From: Mogibacterium sp.
GTDB taxonomy: Bacteria; Bacillota; Clostridia; Peptostreptococcales; Anaerovoracaceae
Assembly (NCBI GenBank): GCA_017403955.1
Contig: JAFRDH010000021.1
Coordinates: 1 to 52,155 of the forward strand
Direction: 5' to 3'
DNA length: 52,155 nucleotides
Shown here piece by piece: positions 24,748 through 33,414 of the stretch. Positions within the stretch are counted from its first letter, which is position 1, and each line of letters starts with the position of its first letter. The notes under the pieces are model-generated. The model was given only the letters and a program-made list of their open reading frames with translations, was not told the origin of the DNA and made no database searches. The position numbers and the translations under genes are program-made.

Positions 24748-26232
24748 TGGGACACTGACACCCATCATTGTCAGAAGGGTAGGCGCGATATCTGCGAGCT
24801 TGCCGGTTGACTTTTTGAATGGCATCGGCTCATTGCAGATGTGGCAGAGCGGAACAAGCGCTGTTGAGTGCTTTGTTACGACATTTCCTGCTTCATCGAG
24901 CATGGTGTCTGCGTTGCCGTGGTCAGCTGTCAGCAGGATCTGGCCGTCTTTGGCGAGGATCGCGTCACGGATCTGGCCAACAAGACCGTCGAGAGTCTCG
25001 ATCGCTTTGACTGCTGCATCGAACACGCCGGTGTGGCCGACCATATCAGGATTAGCGAAGTTCAGGATGTATACATCGTATGCGTCCTGATTTATTTTTT
25101 CTATAACTGTGCTCGCAACAAGTGGAGCGCTCATCTCAGGCTGAAGATCGTATGTAGCGACTTTAGGCGAAGGGATGAGGATCCTGTCTTCGTTCTCGTT
25201 CGGTTCTTCTACGCCGCCGTTGAAGAAGAATGTGACGTGAGCATATTTCTCTGTCTCAGCGATCCTGAGTTGCTTGAGTCCTGCTTTTGCCAAAGTTCCG
25301 CCGAGTGTCGGGTCAACGTCTTCCGGAGGGAATGCCACTGAGACATTAGGCATCGTTGCATCGTACTCAGCCATGCAGACGTAAGTAAGGCCGCTGACTT
25401 TGACTTTACGGTCGAACCCGTCAAAATCAGGGTCAACGAGTGTTCTTGTGATCTCTCTTGCTCTGTCAGGTCTGAAGTTGATGAAGATGACAGAGTCGTT
25501 ATCCTTGATCGGAACAGGTGTCACGACTGTAGGCTGAACGAACTCATCTGTTTCATCCTTGGCATAAGAATTGTCGATAGCATCCTGTGAACAGGATGCC
25601 TTGAGGCCTTCGCTGAGAGTGAGGGCATCATAAGCTCTGACAAGTCTTTCCCATCTCTTATCTCTGTCCATTGCGTAGAATCTTCCGGAAATGACACCGA
25701 TCTTGCCAAGTCCTTCTTCTTTCATGTAATCTTCGAGAGGTCCGAGATAGTCCATAGCGCTTTTTGGCGGTACGTCTCTTCCGTCGAGGAAACAGTGTAC
25801 GATGACTTCTTTGACATTGTTCTTCTTAGCCATATCGATAACAGCCTTGAGGTGTTCAAAGTGGCTGTGTACGCCGCCATCGGATACGAGTCCCATGATA
25901 TGAAGGGTGTGACCTTCTGATGCATTCTTCATTGCGCCGAGTAGGGCTTCGTTCCTGAAGAACTCACCGGATCTGATTGATCTTGTGATCTTGAGAAGAT
26001 TCTGGTAAACTACGCTGCCTGCGCCGATATTGAGGTGGCCGACTTCGGAGTTGCCCATCTGACCTGCAGGAAGACCTACCGGTTCACCGCTGGCTTCGAT
26101 CGTGATGAAAGGATACTTTGCGAAAAGCTCATCGAGTACAGGCTTTTTCGCTGCAGCGATCGCATTTCCGTATGTCTCTTCTCTTATACCGAATCCGTCG
26201 AGGATCATTAACATAGTTGGTTTGTGTTTCAT
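24718..26232 (-). CDS. gpmI: 2,3-bisphosphoglycerate-independent phosphoglycerate mutase
   Basis: A 504-residue Mn-dependent alkaline-phosphatase-fold enzyme that interconverts 3- and 2-phosphoglycerate in glycolysis. The phospho-accepting Ser62 lies in MGNSEVGH; PTMLMILDGFG, HFEHLKAVI, FLDGRDVPP, NFRPDRAREI and LTADHGNAD are the metal and substrate motifs. The start at 26232 is chosen because CAGGAGAT lies 9 nt before it and the family begins there; upstream in-frame codons lack an SD. The gene stands alone, with 30 coding bases shared tail-to-tail with aroQ. Confidence 0.97.
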   Translation of the reverse strand: MKHKPTMLMILDGFGIREETYGNAIAAAKKPVLDELFAKYPFITIEASGEPVGLPAGQMGNSEVGHLNIGAGSVVYQNLLKITRSIRSGEFFRNEALLGAMKNASEGHTLHIMGLVSDGGVHSHFEHLKAVIDMAKKNNVKEVIVHCFLDGRDVPPKSAMDYLGPLEDYMKEEGLGKIGVISGRFYAMDRDKRWERLVRAYDALTLSEGLKASCSQDAIDNSYAKDETDEFVQPTVVTPVPIKDNDSVIFINFRPDRAREITRTLVDPDFDGFDRKVKVSGLTYVCMAEYDATMPNVSVAFPPEDVDPTLGGTLAKAGLKQLRIAETEKYAHVTFFFNGGVEEPNENEDRILIPSPKVATYDLQPEMSAPLVASTVIEKINQDAYDVYILNFANPDMVGHTGVFDAAVKAIETLDGLVGQIRDAILAKDGQILLTADHGNADTMLDEAGNVVTKHSTALVPLCHICNEPMPFKKSTGKLADIAPTLLTMMGVSVPSGMEGDVLV

Positions 26233-26288
26233 AGAAATAATCTCCTGAATCATAGATTTTGTATTCATGTTGTTCCATTCAACTATCA

Positions 26289-26297
26289 ATTATAACA
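26289..26297 (-). promoter_or_regulatory. extended -10 promoter of gpmI
   Basis: On the minus strand TGT plus perfect TATAAT (26289-26294) forms an extended -10. The -35 region (CCCGAC) is poor. The leader would be about 50 nt with a clear SD. Confidence 0.5.
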
Positions 26298-26367
26298 TAG
26301 AATACGAGCCAGTCGGGAAAAAACATAATGCATCATCTGTTAAGTGGAATTTTGGGAAGCGCGAATG

Positions 26368-26373
26368 TATAAT
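26368..26373 (+). promoter_or_regulatory. -10 box of addA
   Basis: A perfect TATAAT preceded by TG, with no clear -35. Only 9 nt separate it from ATG 26383, so the mRNA should begin about 3 nt before the start codon. No SD exists in that space. Confidence 0.55.
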
Positions 26374-26382
26374 TAAAATACT

Positions 26383-29300
26383 ATGGCTGTAAAATTCACA
26401 AAAGAACAACAACTTGCAATAGATACGACGGACAAGTCGATACTTGTTTCGGCTGCTGCCGGTTCTGGCAAAACAGCAGTGCTGGTCGAACGTATACTCA
26501 GCATCATCCTTGAAGGCAAAGCTAACGTGGATGAGATGCTTGTAGTGACTTTTACCAAAGCGGCTGCCGCTGAGATGAGGCTGCGTCTGGCAAAGGCGAT
26601 AAGGGCACGCATGCGGGAACATCCCGAGGAGAGCAGAAGGCTCAAAGACCAGATCGGCAGACTGTACCGTGCTTACATCTCCACTATCGACAGCTTTGCG
26701 CTGAGAGTGATCAGAGAATTCTTCTATGAGACAGATATAGAGCCTGACTTCGGGACGTGCGATGAGGTGCAGGGCGAACTGATGAAGAGGGAAGCCATAG
26801 CGGAGCTCTTCGATGAGAGATTTGCAGACGATGACTTCAGAGACTTTCTCAGGCTTTACAGTGAAGAACGCAGTGAAGACAATATCAAAGATGACCTGCT
26901 CAGCGCATATGGAAGGCTCAGATCGATACCTGACTATTTCAACTGGGCATATTCCAGGGCTGAGGAACTCCTTGTGACTAAGGAGACCTTTGAAGGCTCT
27001 GCATTGCAGCATGCTATGCTTGAGGATGCCCTGGAGACTTTTGCCAAGGCATATGAGACGACCGGCAAACTCCGTGAACTGATGTGTTTCTCCGCGCTTG
27101 AAGCGATGTATGATGAAAAGCTCTCGCAGGAGACAAATACGATCTATGATGTCCTTCAGGAACTTCAGGCAGGAAATCTGGATGAGTCTGTGATGGCCAT
27201 GATATCCGGGATCACTTATCCGCAGCTCAGAACGAAGAAGGGTCAGAAAGAAGCTTTCGAGCCGATCAAAGAAGAAGCCAAAAATCTCCGGGAAATGTAT
27301 AAGGGGATCATCAAGGATTGGGTCACCAATTACTTGTCTCCGGATCTTGAGACGCGGCTTGCTGAAATGAATGCGGCATACAAATATACAGTTTATTACA
27401 TCGGACTGCTAGAGGATTTCGAGGCAAGATATGCAGCGAAAAAACGCGAACGCAAAGTTATGGATTTTGCGGATATGGAGCATAATGCCGTCAGGATACT
27501 CGGCAATGATACTGCTGCAGAGACACTGAGACGCAGATTCAGGTTCGTGTTCATCGATGAATATCAGGATACGAACAATATTCAGGAGTATCTGATCGGG
27601 AAAGTCTCAAGACCTGATAATGTCTTCAAGGTCGGGGATGTCAAGCAGAGCATATACAAATTCAGACAGGCTGAGCCGGAGATATTCGAAAGGGTATATA
27701 AAGAGTTCAGTGACCCTGCAAATACAGATGGGATCGCCATTGACCTTTCGAAGAACTTCAGGAGCAATGATGCGACAATAAGATATATAAACCGTGTCTT
27801 CGGTAAGATCATGGAAGGCTATGATGAGCGTGCTATGCTCTACACCGGCTGCAGATGCATAGAAGAATATGACTTCAAGCCGGAAGTGCATGTCCTGACC
27901 ACAGTTGAGAACGAAGAGGATGCTGCGGAACCTGAAGCCGCAGATATTGCGGATGAAACAGGTGAAGTCGACGAAGAGATAGAAGATCTCAGCAAAGAAG
28001 AAGCAGAAGCGGCGTATATTGCTGATCTTGCCTGCAGCCTTATAGGAACAGAGTTCCATGATACCAAGGCGGATGTGGTCCGCAAAGCTCACGCGAGGGA
28101 TATAGTGATCCTTTTCCGCGCAGTCAAGACCAGAGGCGACATCATGGCAAGAGCCCTGAGAAAACGCGGGATCGAATCTCATGTCGAAGAATCCGATGAC
28201 TATTTTGACACAGTCGAAATCGGGGTTGCTCTTTCGCTTCTGCAGTGCATAGATAACATGAAAAGGGATGTACCGCTGATCGCGTCACTTCATTCAGAAG
28301 CTTTTGGCTGGACTCCGGAAGAACTCGCTCTCATAAGGATCGCGCACACCGAGCACCTCAGAAATGCACCGAAAGATTACAAGGGCGAACAAAGGCCATA
28401 TATAAGGCCGGCATATTGGGAAGCTCTTGACTGGTACAGAACAGACGGCCCTGAAGGAGCTCTTCGGGATAAAGCGGCCTACGCATATGACAAAATCATG
28501 GAGTGGCGAAGGCTCTCGAGAATGATGACACTTGAAGATTTTGTCTGGAAAGTCCTGACGGATTCAGGCTATTACAGGATGGCCGGAGCTATGAACGGAG
28601 GAGCGAGACGACAGGCAAATCTCAGATCCCTTGCAGACAGGGCAGGCAAGTACAGCCGCGAAACTGTTTCATCCCTCAGTTCCTACATCGCATTTATCGA
28701 TGTGATGAAGAAAAAGAAAATCAGCAACGGACAGGCTTCGATGGTCGGAAGTGATGATGATGTCATCAGGATCTCGACTATACATAAGAGTAAGGGCCTC
28801 GAGTATCCGTTCGTGATCGTCGGAGGCCTCGGCCATAATTTCAAGAGTGACGGAAGTCAGAAGACATTCAGCTTTGACTCTTCTGTCGGAGTAAGTCTCT
28901 CATATGTAGATCCTGAGAGAAGATACTGGCGGTCGACTCTGATGCAGAAGGCTATAGCAGCCAAAGCAAAAAGGGACAGTTACAGTGAGGAACTCAGGAT
29001 ACTCTATGTTGCGATGACAAGAGCACGCAACAAGCTCATAATGACCGGAACATGCGATAGCTTAGAGAAGCTGCTTGAGTACACTCAGACCCCGCGGAAT
29101 TATCTCAAAGTCATCCGTGAACTGGTCATGACACCTGACAATCAGTATTTCATAAAGCCGCTGCTCATGAAGTCTGCAGGCATCAGTCAATATACTTTGC
29201 GCAAATGGGAGGACCTGATCCCGGACAGACTCACTGATGAAGAGCAGGCGCTGTATTCAGAGATAGATAAGAGGTTCACTTTCGAATACCCGGATAACGA

Positions 29301-29988
29301 TCTTTTGACAGCTAAGGCGAAATATTCAGTCAGTGCGGTCAGACGTGAGGAACTCGAAGCAGCGAAGGCCGAAACGGAGCCGGAGGAGCCTGTCATAACT
29401 ACGAAGGATACAGAACCGGTTTTCCTGTGGAATGCATCTGAATCCCGCAAAAAGGCAAGCGCTGCTGACATAGGGATCGCTTATCACAGGATCATGGAAT
29501 TCCTGGATATGAATAAGGTCCTCGGTGATGACGGAAGTGTCCGGAGCGATTATATCGAAGAACGCGCTGCGTTCCTTACAGAACACGGAGCGATAGAAGC
29601 TGACGTCATGAAAGGCGTTGACACAAGCAAGATAAAAGCTTTCTTCGAAAGTGATATCGGAATGCGTGTTATTGCAGCAGCTGCTGCGGGCAAACTCAGA
29701 AGAGAGAAACCGTTCACTCTGAGGACCGCAAGAGGTGGAAGAGAGATCCTGGTGCAGGGTGTCATCGACTGCTGCTTCGAAGAAGACGGCCGGATGATAC
29801 TTATCGATTACAAATCCAGTTTTATCAGGAAGGACAGGGACAGATCTGAGGAGATCAGGCGTATACGCAACGAATATGCTGTGCAGATAGAACTGTATTC
29901 CGAGGCTGTATCCAAGGGAACAGGTATGGATGTCGCAGAAGCATATCTCTATCTGTTCGAGACCGGAGATGCGGTACAGATGCTGTAA
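26383..29988 (+). CDS. addA: ATP-dependent helicase/nuclease subunit AddA
   Basis: A 1201-residue UvrD-like helicase fused to a RecB-type nuclease; with AddB it resects double-strand breaks for RecA. Helicase motifs: FTKEQQLAID (Q motif), AAAGSGKTAVLVERI (Walker A), FIDEYQDTNN (motif II), IHKSKGLEYPFVIVGGL (motif V) and YVAMTRARNKLI (motif VI). The C-terminal nuclease has VQGVIDCCF and LIDYKSS with the catalytic Asp/Lys, plus a later Gln-Tyr motif. The length matches the family. No addB lies next to it, unlike in most Firmicutes. There is a -10 box only 9 nt before the ATG and no SD. Confidence 0.95.
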   Translation: MAVKFTKEQQLAIDTTDKSILVSAAAGSGKTAVLVERILSIILEGKANVDEMLVVTFTKAAAAEMRLRLAKAIRARMREHPEESRRLKDQIGRLYRAYISTIDSFALRVIREFFYETDIEPDFGTCDEVQGELMKREAIAELFDERFADDDFRDFLRLYSEERSEDNIKDDLLSAYGRLRSIPDYFNWAYSRAEELLVTKETFEGSALQHAMLEDALETFAKAYETTGKLRELMCFSALEAMYDEKLSQETNTIYDVLQELQAGNLDESVMAMISGITYPQLRTKKGQKEAFEPIKEEAKNLREMYKGIIKDWVTNYLSPDLETRLAEMNAAYKYTVYYIGLLEDFEARYAAKKRERKVMDFADMEHNAVRILGNDTAAETLRRRFRFVFIDEYQDTNNIQEYLIGKVSRPDNVFKVGDVKQSIYKFRQAEPEIFERVYKEFSDPANTDGIAIDLSKNFRSNDATIRYINRVFGKIMEGYDERAMLYTGCRCIEEYDFKPEVHVLTTVENEEDAAEPEAADIADETGEVDEEIEDLSKEEAEAAYIADLACSLIGTEFHDTKADVVRKAHARDIVILFRAVKTRGDIMARALRKRGIESHVEESDDYFDTVEIGVALSLLQCIDNMKRDVPLIASLHSEAFGWTPEELALIRIAHTEHLRNAPKDYKGEQRPYIRPAYWEALDWYRTDGPEGALRDKAAYAYDKIMEWRRLSRMMTLEDFVWKVLTDSGYYRMAGAMNGGARRQANLRSLADRAGKYSRETVSSLSSYIAFIDVMKKKKISNGQASMVGSDDDVIRISTIHKSKGLEYPFVIVGGLGHNFKSDGSQKTFSFDSSVGVSLSYVDPERRYWRSTLMQKAIAAKAKRDSYSEELRILYVAMTRARNKLIMTGTCDSLEKLLEYTQTPRNYLKVIRELVMTPDNQYFIKPLLMKSAGISQYTLRKWEDLIPDRLTDEEQALYSEIDKRFTFEYPDNDLLTAKAKYSVSAVRREELEAAKAETEPEEPVITTKDTEPVFLWNASESRKKASAADIGIAYHRIMEFLDMNKVLGDDGSVRSDYIEERAAFLTEHGAIEADVMKGVDTSKIKAFFESDIGMRVIAAAAAGKLRREKPFTLRTARGGREILVQGVIDCCFEEDGRMILIDYKSSFIRKDRDRSEEIRRIRNEYAVQIELYSEAVSKGTGMDVAEAYLYLFETGDAVQML

Positions 29989-30026
29989 AAGATACAATTA
30001 ACTAAAGATATAACAGGAGGGATAAA

Positions 30027-30653
30027 ATGGCTAAGGTGATTTTGCTTAACGGAAGTCCTAAGGCAAACGGCTGCACTAATGCAGCACTTGAAGAAGTAGC
30101 GCGCACTTTGCAGGCGGACGGGATCGAAACAGAGATGATCCATGTTGGCAAGCATGACATCAGAGGTTGCATCTCATGCGGGACATGTGAAACAAAGGGC
30201 AAGTGTGTGTTCGATGATCTTGTGAATGAGGTCAATGCCAAGCTGGAGAAAGCTGACGGCCTGGTCGTGGGAAGCCCGGTCTATTACGCTTCACCGAATG
30301 GAACCATTCTTTCGTTCATGGACAGACTTTTCTACAGTGCACAGTATGATATGCACATGAAAGTCGGAGCGGCAGTAGTAAGTGCCAGAAGAGGAGGCAA
30401 CTCAGCAACCTTTGATGTACTGAACAAATACTTCAGCATAAGCGGAATGCCGATTGCTACATCGACATATTGGAATCAGGTACACGGCTTCTCTGCAGAG
30501 GATGTGAAGAAGGACCTCGAAGGACTTCAGACTATGAGAAACCTCGGACACAACATGGCTTTCATGATCAAAGCTATTGCTGATGCCAGAGAGAAATATG
30601 GAATGCCTGAAGTCGAAACCGGCTCTTTCACAAGCTTCCCTGACGGACTTTAA
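30027..30653 (+). CDS. flavodoxin-like iron-sulfur flavoprotein / NAD(P)H oxidoreductase
   Basis: A 208-residue protein of the NADPH-dependent FMN reductase fold. The N-terminal phosphate loop LNGSPKANGCT binds FMN. Four cysteines (C48, C51, C54, C60 in GCISCGTCETKGKC) resemble the compact cluster motif of archaeal and clostridial iron-sulfur flavoproteins. GSPVYYASPNG is the second flavin loop. Its substrate is unknown; roles in electron transfer or quinone/azo reduction are family guesses. A strong AGGAGGG SD precedes it, 38 nt after addA with no terminator between. Confidence 0.85.
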   Translation: MAKVILLNGSPKANGCTNAALEEVARTLQADGIETEMIHVGKHDIRGCISCGTCETKGKCVFDDLVNEVNAKLEKADGLVVGSPVYYASPNGTILSFMDRLFYSAQYDMHMKVGAAVVSARRGGNSATFDVLNKYFSISGMPIATSTYWNQVHGFSAEDVKKDLEGLQTMRNLGHNMAFMIKAIADAREKYGMPEVETGSFTSFPDGL

Positions 30654-30676
30654 AATATAAATCAGGAGGATCAATA

Positions 30677-31702
30677 ATGCGTTATTACAACAAAGAATGG
30701 TATGCACTCATGCAGTTCCTCGGAACGACCGACATGTTCGAGCCTGTTATAGACAAAGAGTACACAGATGAAGAGATGGATGCGCTTTATCGCGAAATGC
30801 GCGAGAAGTATATCCAGGAAGAACATGACCTCTATGATGAGCCGCCATGCCTTGACATCGATGAATGGAAAGAAGAGTTCCCTGAAGAAGATTTCGATCC
30901 GGATGATTATCTGATCGCAGACATCGATGAAGAAGGCGAAGAGATCAACTACAGGAATCCGGAAACTTATGAGGATCTTGTTCAGTTCCAGATAGACGAG
31001 TATGAATTCCAGTGGAAGGAATTTGAGAACCGCCCGCCGTTCAATGAAGAGGAGGCCGGTGAGGAATTCGATGAGAACTATAACGATAGTCTGGAAGAGC
31101 CGGATGAAGATATACCTGCATGGATACTTGAAACCGTTGATCCGAGACTCGTTGCGCTTGGACTCCTTCCTGAAAGTGCATATAAGAAGCTGCTTGCAGA
31201 GGAAGAGGAAAAACAGAACAGATTCGACGAGATGGATGAGATCGCTGACAGAGAATATGAGTCAATGATCGAAGAAATAATGGAAGGTATCCCTGAAGCG
31301 GTAAAGGAGCTCCCTGACGGTACAGATTATGATGATGCTGTAAGGATATGCGAGGATCTGAATGAAGTTGACGGAGATTATGTCCTTGAAATAAGAAAAG
31401 AAAACGGGGATATCGCGATCGTATTCTCAGGCTGGAATGAGGACGGAGACGAACTGATCAGAACAGGAAACTTTGAGAATGTTGAGATCCTCGAAGATGA
31501 AGGCGTCGTCATCAATGCAGAAAGAGACGAAGACGGAGATGTAATATCTGACTGCGACTTCACAGCACATGAGATATACTTTTCTAAAGACGGTTACGAA
31601 GTCCACCTGATGTTTGATAACAACGGACTCAAATATCTCACATTCAAATGCACCTACATTACTTTCGAGCAGGAATGTGTCACCGGGGACGGTTCTTTCT
31701 GA
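30677..31702 (+). CDS. acidic DUF4085-like protein with repeat-derived C-terminus
   Basis: A 341-residue, strongly acidic soluble protein. The opening MRYYNKEWYALMQ resembles the DUF4085 family (from memory; moderate certainty). Residues 25-220 are Asp/Glu-rich and helical. Residues 225-330 look like beta strands (DYVLEIRKENGDIAIVFSG, EIYFSKDGYEVHLMFDNNG). The last residues VTGDGSF and the stop codon are encoded by the inverted-repeat element at 31676, so the original end may have been lost or extended. An AGGAGG SD precedes ATG 30677, 23 nt after the flavoprotein gene. The function is unknown. Confidence 0.8.
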   Translation: MRYYNKEWYALMQFLGTTDMFEPVIDKEYTDEEMDALYREMREKYIQEEHDLYDEPPCLDIDEWKEEFPEEDFDPDDYLIADIDEEGEEINYRNPETYEDLVQFQIDEYEFQWKEFENRPPFNEEEAGEEFDENYNDSLEEPDEDIPAWILETVDPRLVALGLLPESAYKKLLAEEEEKQNRFDEMDEIADREYESMIEEIMEGIPEAVKELPDGTDYDDAVRICEDLNEVDGDYVLEIRKENGDIAIVFSGWNEDGDELIRTGNFENVEILEDEGVVINAERDEDGDVISDCDFTAHEIYFSKDGYEVHLMFDNNGLKYLTFKCTYITFEQECVTGDGSF

Positions 31703-31708
31703 CAGACA
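31676..31708. repeat. REP-like inverted-repeat element, copy 2
   Basis: The first 29 bases match the element at 16984 exactly (TGTGTCA, core CCGGGGACGGTTCTTTC, TGACA). The right arm has drifted: GACAC instead of CA follows. The element encodes the last residues and stop codon (31700-31702) of the DUF4085-like gene. A bidirectional terminator follows. Confidence 0.75.
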
Positions 31709-31735
31709 CCGGTATCATTATTAAATGCATAGCAA

Positions 31736-31770
31736 AAGAGACCGCATCTGCGGTCTCTTCTGTTGTTTTA
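31736..31770. terminator. convergent terminator between the DUF4085-like gene and gdhA
   Basis: AAGAGACCGCA pairs perfectly with TGCGGTCTCTT across a 2-nt loop. T-rich sequence follows on the plus strand (31760-31770) and AGCAAAAGAG precedes it, so it can serve both convergent transcripts. Confidence 0.85.
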
Positions 31771-31801
31771 AATTGCTTTACGAAATCGTAAGTGACAGAT
31801 C

Positions 31802-33172
31802 TTATACAAGACCCTGAGCCATCATAGCTTCAGCTACTCTTTCGAATCCAGCGATGTTAGCACCCTGTACCAGAGCGTTCTTGTCGCCATAGTACTTCTC
31901 ACCAGCCTTAGAGCAAGCGTTGAAGATGTTCTTCATGATCTGGTGGAGCTGTGCATAAACGTCCTCATGCTGGAATACTGTGTGGCCGGAGTTCTGTCCC
32001 ATCTCGATGCAGGAGCAAGCAACGCCGCCAGCGTTAGCTGCCTTAGCAGGACCAACAGCGATCATGTTGTCCATGAGATACTTAAGAGCATCGTTGGTTG
32101 TAGGCATGTTAGCACCTTCGCAATAGAACTTGCAGCCGCCCTCAACGATCTGCTTAGCATGCTCCATGTGAACGTCATTCTGCATAGCGCATGGGATGAA
32201 CATATCAACCTTGCATCCAGTATCCTGGAATACGCCCCAAGGCTTCTTGCCAGGGAAGAATGTAGCTTCTGGGAACTTCTCAGCATAAGGTGCGCAGATG
32301 TTCTTGCCGGATCCTCTGAGTTCGAGGAGGTAAGCGATCTTCTCATCAGTGCCGATTCCTTCTGGGTCATAGATATATCCGTCTGGTCCGGAGATTGTTA
32401 CGAGCTTAGCGCCGAGTCTCTGGAGCTGCCATGCTGTTCCCCAGGATACGTTACCGAAACCGGAGATAGCAACAACCTTATCCTTGATCTCTTCGCCGTT
32501 AGCCTTCAGCATTTCCTCAGCGTACCATACGATACCAAATCCTGTAGCTTCTGTTCTTCCGAGCAGTCCGCCGTAAGGGATTCCCTTACCTGTGAGAACT
32601 CCACCGTCGAATCTGTCAGTGATTCTCTTGTACTGACCGAACAGATATCCGATTTCTCTTGCGCCAACACCGAGGTCACCAGCAGGAACGTCAGTGTAAG
32701 GTCCGATGTGTCTGTAGAGCTCTGTCATAAATGCCTGGCAGAATCTCATAACTTCAGCATCACTCTTTCCGTTAGGATCGAAGTCAGAACCACCCTTGCC
32801 GCCGCCGATTGGGAGACCAGTCAGGGAATTCTTGAAGATCTGCTCAAATCCGAGGAACTTGATGATTCCAGGATATACGTTTGGAGCGAATCTCAGACCA
32901 CCCTTATAAGGTCCGATAGCGCTGTTGAACTGATATCTGTAGCCCTTGTTAACCTGAACTTTACCTTCGTCGTCAACCCAAACAACTCTGAAAGTAACTC
33001 CTCTTTCAGGCTCAACGAGTCTCTCGAGAAGTGCGCATGCTTCATACTTAGGATTAGCGTCCATTACCGGAGCAAGAGAAGTAAGTACTTCTTCTACTGT
33101 CTGATGGAACTCAAGCTCTCCAGGATTGTTCTTCTTGCACTGCTCGATGACTCTTTCTACATAATTTGCCAT
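31802..33172 (-). CDS. gdhA: glutamate dehydrogenase (hexameric)
   Basis: A 456-residue enzyme for reversible oxidative deamination of glutamate to 2-oxoglutarate and ammonia. Substrate-binding lysines lie in GPYKGGLRF (K90) and the catalytic Lys in GGGKGGSDFDP (K126). The Rossmann domain carries AISGFGNVSWGTA. The length matches clostridial enzymes; whether it uses NAD or NADP is not decided here. ATG 33172 was chosen, because AAGGAGAG lies before it; the upstream in-frame start (33199) lacks an SD. It has its own strong promoter with an embedded palindrome. Confidence 0.97.
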   Translation of the reverse strand: MANYVERVIEQCKKNNPGELEFHQTVEEVLTSLAPVMDANPKYEACALLERLVEPERGVTFRVVWVDDEGKVQVNKGYRYQFNSAIGPYKGGLRFAPNVYPGIIKFLGFEQIFKNSLTGLPIGGGKGGSDFDPNGKSDAEVMRFCQAFMTELYRHIGPYTDVPAGDLGVGAREIGYLFGQYKRITDRFDGGVLTGKGIPYGGLLGRTEATGFGIVWYAEEMLKANGEEIKDKVVAISGFGNVSWGTAWQLQRLGAKLVTISGPDGYIYDPEGIGTDEKIAYLLELRGSGKNICAPYAEKFPEATFFPGKKPWGVFQDTGCKVDMFIPCAMQNDVHMEHAKQIVEGGCKFYCEGANMPTTNDALKYLMDNMIAVGPAKAANAGGVACSCIEMGQNSGHTVFQHEDVYAQLHQIMKNIFNACSKAGEKYYGDKNALVQGANIAGFERVAEAMMAQGLV

Positions 33173-33243
33173 TGGTATCACTCTCCTTATGCAATTCATT
33201 TAGATTAAATTTTGCTTGTGGCGCTGTATGCGCCTACACATAA

Positions 33244-33271
33244 ATTCTATCACTTGACACAGAAATGTCAA
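33244..33271 (-). promoter_or_regulatory. gdhA promoter with palindrome over the -35
   Basis: On the minus strand perfect TTGACA (33266-33271), a 16-bp spacer and TAGAAT (33244-33249) preceded by TGA (extended -10). The -35 is half of a perfect inverted repeat TTGACA-N6-TGTCAA (33254-33271), a likely operator. The leader of about 65 nt carries a GGCGC/GCGCC hairpin near 33221-33236 and ends in the SD. Confidence 0.75.
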
Positions 33272-33396
33272 CCGCTGAAGAGCGATGCTTGAATGCAAAT
33301 TTGGTATATTTTCTGAACAATGAAACAGCATAAATCAGCTGTGTTCAGCTGGCGCCCGGTGTTTGTCAAAAGAACCGTTCAAAGCCTGCAGGTTTG

Positions 33397-33405
33397 TGGT
33401 AAAAT
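33397..33405 (+). promoter_or_regulatory. extended -10 promoter of pcrA
   Basis: TGG plus TAAAAT (33400-33405) forms an extended -10; the -35 (TTCAAA at 33378) is weak. ATG 33415 lies 9 nt downstream and there is no SD, the same geometry as addA and rqcH. Confidence 0.5.
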
Positions 33406-33414
33406 TAATTATCT

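Noticed and set aside
31943-33208. A 421-codon open frame antisense to gdhA
   Set aside because: Long antisense frames over glutamate dehydrogenase genes are a known by-product of codon bias. It has no SD or promoter, and its composition is not protein-like compared with the gdhA frame.
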